This document shows, in pieces, positions 1 through 5,803 of a stretch of 41,186 bases of DNA. Position numbers and translations under genes: made by a program. Each line of letters starts with the position of its first letter. Position 1 is the first letter of the stretch. The notes under the pieces are model-generated. The model made no database searches and had not been told where the DNA came from. It was given only the letters and a program-made list of their open reading frames with translations. The DNA is from a virus: positions 1 to 41,186 of the IMG/VR virus record IMGVR_UViG_3300027706_000262; one strand, 5' to 3'.

Positions 1-336
1 TCATTCCGCGGCCTCATCGACGAGCCTTGTTTCAAGGCCATATTTTTCGGACGTTGCGTTGAACTTCTCGATCAAGGCGCGGCGGAGATCGATGTTCTCC
101 GCCATCGCGATCAGGTCGACGCAGATCACTACATCGGCCAATTCCTCTGCAAGCTGCTCGACGGTAGCGCGCGAACCCTGGATGCCGAGACGTTCGCGCG
201 CGATCTTCTTGATGATGTTGCATGCCTCGCCGACCTCGCCCGCGAGTTCATTGCCGCGATATTCAAGGCTGATGCCGTTTTCCTTGTCCCATTCCCTTTG
301 CCGGCGGAGATTGGCGAGCCGAAGCAGTGCAAGCAT
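1..336 (-). CDS. MazG-like nucleotide pyrophosphohydrolase
   Basis: A protein of about 111 residues that looks like a single-domain all-alpha NTP pyrophosphohydrolase of the MazG/dUTPase-like superfamily. The metal-binding signature is visible as ELAGEVGE near residues 30-37 and EELADVVICVD near residues 64-74, matching the ExxE...ExxD pattern of the family. Such enzymes hydrolyse (d)NTPs to monophosphates and pyrophosphate; in phages they may clean the nucleotide pool or lower ppGpp-type signals, which cannot be decided here. The ATG at 334-336 overlaps the TGA of the upstream nuclease gene (TGATG), so the two are translationally coupled; a GTG one codon earlier is possible. The stop codon lies exactly at bases 1-3. 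Confidence 0.8.
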   Translation of the reverse strand: MLALLRLANLRRQREWDKENGISLEYRGNELAGEVGEACNIIKKIARERLGIQGSRATVEQLAEELADVVICVDLIAMAENIDLRRALIEKFNATSEKYGLETRLVDEAAE

Positions 337-854
337 CACTCGCCCCTGCGTTCAGCGCGCCAGCGCGCGGGGATTTCGAATTCGGTTTGCCAGAGGCCGA
401 GGCGATCCTCTTTCGCCATTGCTTGCGCGGCGGCGTAGCGTTCGATCCGATGCGGCGCGATCTGCTCGTTGTCGCGTAGCACGATCGCCCATCCCTGGCG
501 GACGAGCACTTCTGCCACGTCCATCTCGCCGTCCGGCAGAACGCACCAAGCGACGAGACGGCCGTAGCGGTCACGGTCGAGCGGCTGGCAGGAAAGGGAT
601 TGCTCGCCGATGATCTTCGCGAGCTTAACGCGGGCGATCAGTCCGCATTTGTAGGCGATCTGGCCGTCATAGAGTGGGAGAAAGCAGAGCTGCCGTGCTT
701 CGGGCGCATCGATTCCATAGAGGCGGATTTCGGCGGCGCCAATGCGGAGCGAATCGCCGTCGATCACCTGCGGCTTGCCCTGTACGATGAATTCGCCGGC
801 GATAGCGGGGAGGGCAAGAAATGCTCCGATCGCCGCGGCAAAAGAGCGCCTCAT
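336..854 (-). CDS. Exported SNase-type thermonuclease
   Basis: 172 residues with an N-terminal signal peptide (MRRSFAAAIGAFLALPAIAG) followed by a staphylococcal-nuclease OB fold. Family motifs are visible: VIDGDSLRI, RLYGIDAPE and DRDRYGRLVAWC, which carry the calcium-binding Asp and active-site Arg positions of the family. It should cleave DNA and RNA in the periplasm or outside the cell. A GAGGGA-type ribosome site precedes the ATG, and the stop overlaps the MazG-like gene start. Leftward genes beside a repressor are often expressed in the lysogen, so a role in host physiology or in blocking incoming DNA is possible, but that is inference. SNase-like genes are frequent in alphaproteobacterial genomes and phages. 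Confidence 0.85.
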   Translation of the reverse strand: MRRSFAAAIGAFLALPAIAGEFIVQGKPQVIDGDSLRIGAAEIRLYGIDAPEARQLCFLPLYDGQIAYKCGLIARVKLAKIIGEQSLSCQPLDRDRYGRLVAWCVLPDGEMDVAEVLVRQGWAIVLRDNEQIAPHRIERYAAAQAMAKEDRLGLWQTEFEIPARWRAERRGE

Positions 855-896
855 TTCATCCCTCGCTCCCCGGTGTAAGGACCGCGCGGCGGGGTA

Positions 897-1157
897 TCAG
901 GCAGATTGTTCATATTGCTTCTCCGGAGAGAGACAGGCGCCGTATTTGTCGACGAGCGCGATGCCGCGGCGCTTCAGGGCATCGACGACGGAAAAGAGAT
1001 GCGGGTTGCCGGCGGCATCGACGAAGCCGGCTCCGGCGCGCTTCAGAGGCCCCATGCAGAGCGCCTGATAGGCGCGGTTCATTTCGGGGGTGATGATGCC
1101 GAGCCTTGCGGCGGCGCGGCGCGCGCGGGCGGCGCGGTCGGTCTCGATGTAGGTCAT
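897..1157 (-). CDS. Hypothetical protein, first gene of the leftward operon
   Basis: 86 residues, not recognised. The N-terminal third is very rich in Ala and Arg and the rest is soluble with no membrane segment or clear motif. A good ribosome-binding site (GGAGGGGAA) lies just before the ATG at 1155-1157, which supports the start. It is the first gene downstream of the leftward promoter proposed at 1329-1358 and lies 42 bp upstream of the nuclease gene, so it is probably co-transcribed with the nuclease and MazG-like genes under repressor control. Confidence 0.6.
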   Translation of the reverse strand: MTYIETDRAARARRAAARLGIITPEMNRAYQALCMGPLKRAGAGFVDAAGNPHLFSVVDALKRRGIALVDKYGACLSPEKQYEQSA

Positions 1158-1328
1158 TTCCCCTCCACGGGGCGGATGCGATGTCCGGGAATGCGCGGGG
1201 GAGCGGGGCGGCCGATTTCGGCGGTTCGGGCGCGGGGGCTCACGGCTCCGGCACTGCCTGCGCGATCATGGCCGATAGCGGGAACAGACAATGCCGGAGC
1301 CTCCAGCCGAATGAATCGGCTGCCCGAC

Positions 1329-1358
1329 ACTATAAGCGAAACGCATAGTGATTGCCAA
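1329..1358 (-). promoter_or_regulatory. Leftward promoter overlapping an operator element
   Basis: Read on the minus strand, TTGGCA (1358-1353) is followed after 18 bp by TATAGT (1334-1329), a good sigma-70 type promoter firing toward the 897-1157 gene. The spacer contains ACTATGCGTTT, the reverse complement of the operator element found between the repressor and Cro genes. This suggests that the same repressor controls the leftward operon. The leader before the first start codon would be about 165 nt. Confidence 0.55.
1339..1350 (+). promoter_or_regulatory. Operator element AAACGCATAGTG, outlying copy
   Basis: This 12-mer is identical to the copy at 1834-1845 in the repressor/Cro intergenic region, about 495 bp away. 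It is flanked on the left by CACTAT (1328-1333), which pairs with its own ATAGTG end (1345-1350). A degenerate relative, AAAACGCAGTG, lies at 1373-1383. Repetition of a 12-mer on both sides of the repressor gene is unlikely by chance and fits binding sites for the XRE repressor or Cro. Confidence 0.6.
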
Positions 1359-1466
1359 GCTGAACTATATGCAAAACGCAGTGGATAATTCCGCCGCTAT
1401 GCGCGAGGCTGTGGGTGCGGCCGCAGGAGTTTCGGCAATTATGTAGCGATTACAATCGCTTAAAGT

Positions 1467-1790
1467 TTATTTGTTCGGCTTTATCAGCGCGCGGAGAACA
1501 TTAATAGCTTGATCCTGCACGTCTTTTGGCTGATCGCGAAGGAGCGCATTGGCGTTCGGGACGTCGGGCGGATAGTACAATTCATCCGGTTCGCAACCCA
1601 CTGATTCGGCATATTCGGCGAGGGTAATTTCACCCAACAGGATCTCGCCGCGCTCCCATGAAGCTATTGTATTTACGTCTTTTTTCAGCTTCTGCGCGAT
1701 ATCGATCTGGCGCAAGCCGGCCGCTTTCCTGCGCTCCGCGAGATAGAGCTTGCGAGGCCTGACCTGCGGCCGGCGAGACTGCTTCTTCAT
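1467..1790 (-). CDS. XRE-family phage repressor (CI-like, no peptidase domain)
   Basis: 107 residues from the ATG at 1788-1790. A helix-turn-helix of the XRE/Cro-CI type spans about residues 17-70 (RKAAGLRQIDIAQKLKKDVN, then SWERGE), followed by a short acidic C-terminal tail. There is no LexA/CI-type autoprotease domain. It is transcribed divergently from a second XRE-type gene, the classical repressor/Cro layout, so I read it as the lysogeny repressor. No Shine-Dalgarno sequence is obvious; a TATAAC box at 1817-1812 would give a very short leader, and the operator pair at 1834-1868 overlaps the matching -35 region, which suggests autoregulation. An ATG at 1809-1811 would add seven residues. 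Confidence 0.75.
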   Translation of the reverse strand: MKKQSRRPQVRPRKLYLAERRKAAGLRQIDIAQKLKKDVNTIASWERGEILLGEITLAEYAESVGCEPDELYYPPDVPNANALLRDQPKDVQDQAINVLRALIKPNK

Positions 1791-1833
1791 AGCCACAGTC
1801 TGCCAACCCATTGTTATACCGTCAGTATTCGTT

Positions 1834-1868
1834 AAACGCATAGTGCGAGTTGCAATCGCTATGCGTTT
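1834..1868. promoter_or_regulatory. Repressor/Cro operator, inverted repeat
   Basis: AAACGCATAGTG (1834-1845) and CGCTATGCGTTT (1857-1868) form an inverted repeat matching at 11 of 12 positions with an 11-bp spacer. It sits in the 94-bp region between the divergent repressor and Cro-like genes. The left arm overlaps the likely -35 region of the repressor promoter (-10 TATAAC at 1817-1812) and the right arm lies just upstream of the Cro ribosome site. It is the best candidate for the main operator of the switch. Confidence 0.7.
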
Positions 1869-1884
1869 TGCTAATAGCGGAGTC

Positions 1885-2106
1885 ATGAGCGATTCCGTCC
1901 ATCCGCTGAAAGCGAGCCGACTGCGGCGAGGAACGAGCCAGCAGCAGGACGCGGATGCGATCGGCGTCAACGTCAATACATTCGCCGGGTGGGAGCGCGC
2001 CGAAATGATGCCCGCTCCCCGTCGATGGGCAAAAATTCAGGAAGTCACCGGCGTCACCGCTGAACAGATCACGGCGGCCTTTACCAAAGCGGAGGCTGCC
2101 GTATGA
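1885..2106 (+). CDS. Cro-like XRE-family regulator
   Basis: 73 residues starting at the ATG at 1885-1887, preceded by GGAG (1879-1882). A longer open frame exists upstream, but it runs through the operator and repressor gene and lacks a ribosome site. The product is a bare helix-turn-helix: ASRLRRGTSQQQDADAIGVN then NTFAGWERAEMMP, matching the XRE pattern of its divergent neighbour (SWERGE versus GWERAE). As the first rightward gene facing a repressor, it probably works as Cro or an early antirepressor-type regulator on the shared operator. Confidence 0.7.
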   Translation: MSDSVHPLKASRLRRGTSQQQDADAIGVNVNTFAGWERAEMMPAPRRWAKIQEVTGVTAEQITAAFTKAEAAV

Positions 2107-2111
2107 AACGT

Positions 2112-2408
2112 TCAACACAAAAATTTGAAGCCATTGCGGGCTGCCGCAATGAGCATGTCGCGGCCGAGCGTGCGGGTCGTGAGATCGATCGCGGGCCAGA
2201 TCGCGGAAAGCGGAAATATCACATTGCGCAAATGCACGCGCGTTCCGGGCTCCGCTTCGCCCAGGACAGGAATGCAGTCGCGGTACAGTATGAACCGCAC
2301 GCAGGAATTTTCGACAAGTTCTACCGCGTGAACGCCATTGCAGAAAAGATCTTCCACCACAGCCGGGGCAATGATCTTCGGCTGCGGCGTACGCAAACAA
2401 TTGCCCAT
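2112..2408 (-). CDS. Hypothetical protein on the minus strand
   Basis: 98 residues, not assigned to a named family. It has a balanced, protein-like composition with a central stretch (VVEDLFCNGVHAVELVENSC then VRFILYRD) that reads as beta strands and resembles small unknown proteins of Hyphomicrobiales phages, from memory only. A good ribosome site (GGGAGAGG) lies eight bases before its ATG. It opposes the flanking rightward genes. A plus-strand frame (2103-2489) covers the same bases and its ATG overlaps the Cro-like stop (ATGA), but its product is arginine- and histidine-rich and looks like a shadow. I prefer the minus strand, with moderate confidence. Confidence 0.55.
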   Translation of the reverse strand: MGNCLRTPQPKIIAPAVVEDLFCNGVHAVELVENSCVRFILYRDCIPVLGEAEPGTRVHLRNVIFPLSAIWPAIDLTTRTLGRDMLIAAARNGFKFLC

Positions 2409-2491
2409 GATTTCGGCCTCTCCCGCATCCTAGGAGTATATCCCCCTGCGGCGCGGGGCCGCAATCGTGCGCTGCGAAAGTCGGCTTAACC

Positions 2492-2881
2492 ATGAAACCG
2501 AATTGCACCTTGACAGTTCCAAAGGCAATCGAAGCCGGTGAGGCATCTTGCAGCAAAAGCTGCAATTCCTTGCAGTTGATTCAATCAGTGGGTGCAGTCG
2601 CGCGTAAGCTGTGGCCGAGAAAAACCGCAGCCGAGCTCGCCTCGCGCACCGGCCGCTCGCAGCGGCAATGCCATTACTATCTAGCCCGCAAATTCAACCT
2701 CGACGCGCCGGCGCTCGTGCGCCTCCTGCGCTCGCGCGAGGGTTTGGCTTTTCTGGAAGCCATGCTCGGTGACGACAAGCCGGAATGGTTTCAAGATTTC
2801 AAGGAGAACGTCGAGATCCGGCGGCTGCGCCGCAGCCAGGCCGAGATCCGGAAACGCATTGAGGCTTTTTCGGGCGACTAG
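2492..2881 (+). CDS. Putative HTH DNA-binding phage protein
   Basis: 129 residues. The middle part (about residues 40-70, WPRKTAAELASRTGRSQRQC then HYYLARKF) has the look of a helix-turn-helix with an AELA...GRS turn. The C-terminal part is a basic helix likely to be a coiled coil (EIRRLRRSQAEIRKRIEAF). It is probably an early DNA-binding protein, but no family name is certain. The ribosome site is weak, and a downstream start is possible. The N-terminal 30 residues contain three cysteines without an obvious metal-binding spacing. Confidence 0.6.
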   Translation: MKPNCTLTVPKAIEAGEASCSKSCNSLQLIQSVGAVARKLWPRKTAAELASRTGRSQRQCHYYLARKFNLDAPALVRLLRSREGLAFLEAMLGDDKPEWFQDFKENVEIRRLRRSQAEIRKRIEAFSGD

Positions 2882-2952
2882 CCCGGAACGGTTTGCGTAA
2901 AGCGTGAGTGGGGCCGTGACCGGCACGGCGAACGATCGGCGGGGAATCCCTC

Positions 2953-3108
2953 GTGCTGAAACGGAAGAGTGTTGCCTTTTCGCTGTGGGTCGCGCGTCGC
3001 GGCGAGCAGCTTTCCGCGTTTTTCACGAGCCTCGCCGAGTTCATCAAGACCGGCAAGTGGCCGGAAAAGACTTCCGAGAAAGGCGGCGACGATGAAGCCG
3101 CTCGATAG
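2953..3108 (+). CDS. Small hypothetical protein with GTG start
   Basis: 51 residues beginning at GTG 2953-2955 with GGGGAA a few bases upstream. The product has a hydrophobic/aromatic centre (SAFFTSLAEFIKTGKWP) and a charged tail. No function can be assigned. It overlaps the following small gene by 17 bases, in keeping with the tight packing of this early operon. Confidence 0.4.
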   Translation: MLKRKSVAFSLWVARRGEQLSAFFTSLAEFIKTGKWPEKTSEKGGDDEAAR

Positions 3109-3274
3109 TTTCGCAGCGTCGAAGCCCCAGGGGGCGAAGGGCCGTAGCCCTAGCGTACCAGGCGGATTTGCCGTGCCTTTCGGCGCTGCTGACGCGCGCC
3201 ACTACGGCTCGGCGCGCGCCGCTTTCTGTGATGGCCAAGATCCTCGATGGGCCCAAGCAGCGGGAGCGGACTAA
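3092..3274 (+). CDS. Small hypothetical protein
   Basis: 60 residues from the ATG at 3092-3094, preceded by AAAGGCGG. It is rich in Ala, Gly, Ser and Pro and probably disordered. The stop TAA overlaps the ATG of the next gene (TAATG), which is the main support for it being translated. Confidence 0.4.
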   Translation: MKPLDSFAASKPQGAKGRSPSVPGGFAVPFGAADARHYGSARAAFCDGQDPRWAQAAGAD

Positions 3275-3621
3275 TGACCGAAACCTGCGTGCTGATCTCC
3301 GTCGCGAAAGCCGCGATCGACGCGGCCGAGCACGCCGGCCACGAGCCGCTCGAAACAACGCAGGCGAATGCCGACCGCGTGATGACGCGGCTCTGCCAGT
3401 GGCGCGATCCGCACATCCGGAAATTCTTCAACGACGGCATTCCGTTCGACGGCCAGGAGCTTTGCGTCGAGGCGGCGCTCCTGATCGACGCAATTTTCCG
3501 CATGGTCCGCGCACGCGGCGAAGTGCTCGGGCTGCAGGCCGCGATCGTGAAGGCGCACATCGATCTGGTGCGCTTCGAAATCAGCATTCTGCAAAACAGG
3601 ACGGGCGAGGAGCCGGGCTGA
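3274..3621 (+). CDS. Hypothetical early protein
   Basis: 115 residues, largely alpha-helical by composition, with no recognised motif. It starts at ATG 3274-3276 after GGGAGCGGA and its stop overlaps the ATG of the next gene (TGATG). It contains several widely spaced Trp, Cys and His residues (CQWRDPHIRKFF) but no metal-binding pattern. The location in an early operon before nucleotide-metabolism and ParB-like genes suggests an early accessory role. Confidence 0.6.
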   Translation: MTETCVLISVAKAAIDAAEHAGHEPLETTQANADRVMTRLCQWRDPHIRKFFNDGIPFDGQELCVEAALLIDAIFRMVRARGEVLGLQAAIVKAHIDLVRFEISILQNRTGEEPG

Positions 3622-3800
3622 TGGGCAAGTTTCTTCTCTTGTTTCTGGCGTGGTCGATCGTGGCGGGCTTTCTCGGATTCTTCCTGGGGCTGCTCACCGC
3701 ATCGTTCCTCACCCGCGGCCCGCGGATCCTGCGCGAGCAGACGGACATCAGCGGCGAAATTCCCGTCTACGAGCAATTCCGCCTGGACAAGCCCGAATGA
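3621..3800 (+). CDS. Small single-pass membrane protein
   Basis: 59 residues. Residues 4-31 form one long hydrophobic segment (FLLLFLAWSIVAGFLGFFLG and following) that should span the inner membrane, followed by a charged soluble tail of about 28 residues. It overlaps both neighbours (TGATG at the start, ATGA at the end). The function is unknown; an anti-superinfection or membrane-anchoring role is conceivable but not supported by sequence. Confidence 0.6.
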   Translation: MGKFLLLFLAWSIVAGFLGFFLGLLTASFLTRGPRILREQTDISGEIPVYEQFRLDKPE

Positions 3801-4486
3801 GCAACCCCGTCACCATAGCGCCCAGGACAAGGCGCCCACGGCGCGATCCGGCGCTCCTGTTCAGGACGGGCAGCGGCCGCGATATCAACATGGCGCATCC
3901 CGATCCGAACGATCTCGTCTGGGAGGATATCGCACATCAGCTCTCGGGCGAATACCGCTTCGGCAACGTGCCGGTGAAACGCTACTCCGTCGCGCAGCAC
4001 CTAGTCATGGGCGGGCGCTTCTGCTCACCGCGCGCGCGGCCGTATTTCCGCGCGCACGATGCTCATGAATATACAGGCGACGATCCGACGCCGAAGAAGA
4101 AAGCGCGCAAGGTTTGTCTGCGCGAGACGCTCGAAAAGAGCGGCAGTTTCACGCCCGATCAAATCGCGGCTTTCGTGATGGCCGTCGACAGCGCCGACGA
4201 CGAGTTCGAGATGCGGCACATGGCGGCAACACACATCGCCGCAGGCCTGCAGTGGCCCGTTCCGCTCGACATCGAGCGCGAAGTGAAAATGGTCGACTGG
4301 AAGATGCTGCTCACGGAATGGCGCGATCTCATGCCTGGGCTGCCGCCGGTCGCGCCGAAGGGCATGGAGGATCTGCAGCCGTTCCCGGTTTCGATCGGAA
4401 AGGTTTGGGCGCCGGAAGAGGCTCGCGAAAAATTGCTGCTGGCATTCCGTGCGGATTTTCCATGCTTCACCGGGGTGCCGGCATGA
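3797..4486 (+). CDS. HD-domain phosphohydrolase (YfbR-like)
   Basis: 229 residues. The pattern SGRDINMAHPDPNDLVWEDI followed by RYSVAQHLVMG, AHDAHEYTGDD and later AVDSADDEFE matches phage HD-domain proteins related to the 5'-deoxyribonucleotidase YfbR: the first His in SVAQH, the HD pair in AHDAHE and the last Asp in the VDSAD region would bind the metal. It is likely to dephosphorylate deoxynucleoside monophosphates during replication. The ATG overlaps the previous stop (ATGA) and the stop overlaps the next ATG. The first 25 residues are a basic extension not typical of the family. Confidence 0.75.
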   Translation: MSNPVTIAPRTRRPRRDPALLFRTGSGRDINMAHPDPNDLVWEDIAHQLSGEYRFGNVPVKRYSVAQHLVMGGRFCSPRARPYFRAHDAHEYTGDDPTPKKKARKVCLRETLEKSGSFTPDQIAAFVMAVDSADDEFEMRHMAATHIAAGLQWPVPLDIEREVKMVDWKMLLTEWRDLMPGLPPVAPKGMEDLQPFPVSIGKVWAPEEAREKLLLAFRADFPCFTGVPA

Positions 4487-5322
4487 CGATGCAGAAGCTA
4501 TCGCCCATCGATCCGTCGCCGTTCGTGAGCCCAGGCGAGAAATTCCAGCTCGATACAGGCCCGAAGCCCAAGCTGAAGTGGATCGAGATCAAGAAGCTCG
4601 GCGTGGATTTGAGCTATCAGCGCGACATCGTCGGCAAGGGGAAGCGCACGCTGAACCTCATCACCGAATGCTTCCGCTGGTCGATGTTCGCGCCCGTCGT
4701 TGTCGTCGACGTAAAGCGAGGCCGCTATCCGATCATCGACGGTCAACATCGTGCGACCGCAGCTGCGAGGATCGGCATCAAGAAAATTCCCTGCTACCTC
4801 GTCAAGGCCGATCTGGCCGAGCAGGCTGCCGCTTTCACGGCGATCAACGGCAATGTCACCCGCATCTCCTCGATGCAGATGTTCCACGCATTCGTCGCCG
4901 GCGGCGACGAGGACGCGATCGCGCTGCAGAAGCTTTGCGATAAAGGCGGCGTTTCGATCTGCCGCTATCCCAAAAAGATCGTCGACATGCGTCCTGGCGA
5001 AACATTTGCCGCCACGGCGCTACGGCGCGCATATGCATTTTATGGGCACGACAATCTTCTGGCGGCGCTCGAAACGATCACAAAGACTGGCGATGGAAAT
5101 ATCGGATTCGTCCGCGGCTCGATCGTAAAGGCTCTGTGCGCCATATATCAGCAAGTGCCGGGTTGGCGAAAACACCCTCGCCGTAACGCAGCAATCGAGC
5201 GCGTGGGCATTCCAGAAATCTTCAAGCGCGCGAGATCGAAGGACGCAGCCGAGAGCTGCGGCATGCAGAAGGCGCTTCAATCGATCTTCGGCCAAGTGTT
5301 CGCTGAAGGGCTGAAGCCATGA
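4483..5322 (+). CDS. ParB-like protein with DGQHR motif
   Basis: 279 residues. Residues 30-120 resemble the ParB/Srx nuclease-like fold: WIEIKKLGVDLSYQRD, then PVVVVDVKRGRYPIIDGQHR followed by ATAAARIGIKKIPCYLV. The DGQHR motif is characteristic of the ParB/sulfiredoxin superfamily, which includes CTP-dependent DNA-binding and nuclease members. The rest is helical with no DNA-binding motif that I can name. It is the first of three ParB-like genes within 5 kb. The start overlaps the HD gene stop (ATGA). A role in DNA handling or transcription is likely; partition is not shown, as there is no ParA. Confidence 0.7.
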   Translation: MTMQKLSPIDPSPFVSPGEKFQLDTGPKPKLKWIEIKKLGVDLSYQRDIVGKGKRTLNLITECFRWSMFAPVVVVDVKRGRYPIIDGQHRATAAARIGIKKIPCYLVKADLAEQAAAFTAINGNVTRISSMQMFHAFVAGGDEDAIALQKLCDKGGVSICRYPKKIVDMRPGETFAATALRRAYAFYGHDNLLAALETITKTGDGNIGFVRGSIVKALCAIYQQVPGWRKHPRRNAAIERVGIPEIFKRARSKDAAESCGMQKALQSIFGQVFAEGLKP

Positions 5323-5555
5323 TGCAGCACGGCGCAAAGCTCTCTGTGTGGCAGATCGCCTGCGACTTCTGCTCGAGCGGCCATGCCGAATACGACGCCG
5401 GCGCGATCACGGGATCGTTCCCCGTCTGTCTCGAAGCGTTCAAGCAATGCGGCTGGCGGATCATTCCGAAATTGTCGGGCGCGACGAAGGTCTGGCGACA
5501 CAAATGTCCGGACTGCGTCGCGCTGGAGAAGCGCGTCAACGGGAGGCTCATCTAA
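5319..5555 (+). CDS. Small zinc-ribbon-like protein
   Basis: 78 residues with two CxxC pairs, C15-D-F-C18 and C63-P-D-C66, typical of a four-cysteine zinc ribbon. The intervening region (residues 19-62) also has Cys37 and Cys44. Such proteins in phage early operons often bind DNA or modify host transcription, but the partner cannot be inferred. The first ATG overlaps the ParB-like stop (ATGA); a second ATG follows immediately. Confidence 0.65.
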   Translation: MMQHGAKLSVWQIACDFCSSGHAEYDAGAITGSFPVCLEAFKQCGWRIIPKLSGATKVWRHKCPDCVALEKRVNGRLI

Positions 5556-5803
5556 TGCAGATCGGAAGAGTGGAAGGATGCACTCGTGTTTGCGGTAAAT
5601 CCCAAGGCTATCTCGGTTTGCCAATCCGCGACGAGATCGTGAATTGTCCCGTTAACGGTCCTGGCACTCCGCAAATGGTGAGTGCCTGGATTCCGACACC
5701 GGCCGAGCTCGAAGCGCTGAATAAAGGCGCTCCTGTTCACGTAATTATTCTCGGTTCAACCCCGCCTCCAATGCTGGTCGAAATCGGGGAGGTGCCGCGA
5801 TGA
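5555..5803 (+). CDS. Hypothetical early protein
   Basis: 82 residues, beta-rich, not recognised. The segment AWIPTPAELEALNKGAPVHV then IILGSTPPPMLVEIG is reminiscent of small phage proteins that carry a WxPTPEEL-type motif, but no function is known to me. It starts at ATG 5555-5557 overlapping the previous stop (TAATG) and ends overlapping the next ATG (ATGA). Confidence 0.6.
   Translation: MQIGRVEGCTRVCGKSQGYLGLPIRDEIVNCPVNGPGTPQMVSAWIPTPAELEALNKGAPVHVIILGSTPPPMLVEIGEVPR

Larger units (their letters stand above)
1158..1466. other. Intergenic control region without a gene
   Basis: This 309-bp gap separates the leftward operon from the repressor gene. It holds the proposed leftward promoter and operator copies at 1328-1383. 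I see no convincing gene in it on either strand; the overlapping open frames are arginine-rich and look like shadows. No clear terminator for the repressor gene is visible between 1384 and 1466. Confidence 0.5.

Noticed and set aside
2103-2489. Plus-strand open frame coupled to the Cro-like gene
   Set aside because: The product is rich in Arg and His with no protein-like hydrophobic pattern, and the minus-strand frame has a better ribosome site. Kept only as an ambiguity in the findings.
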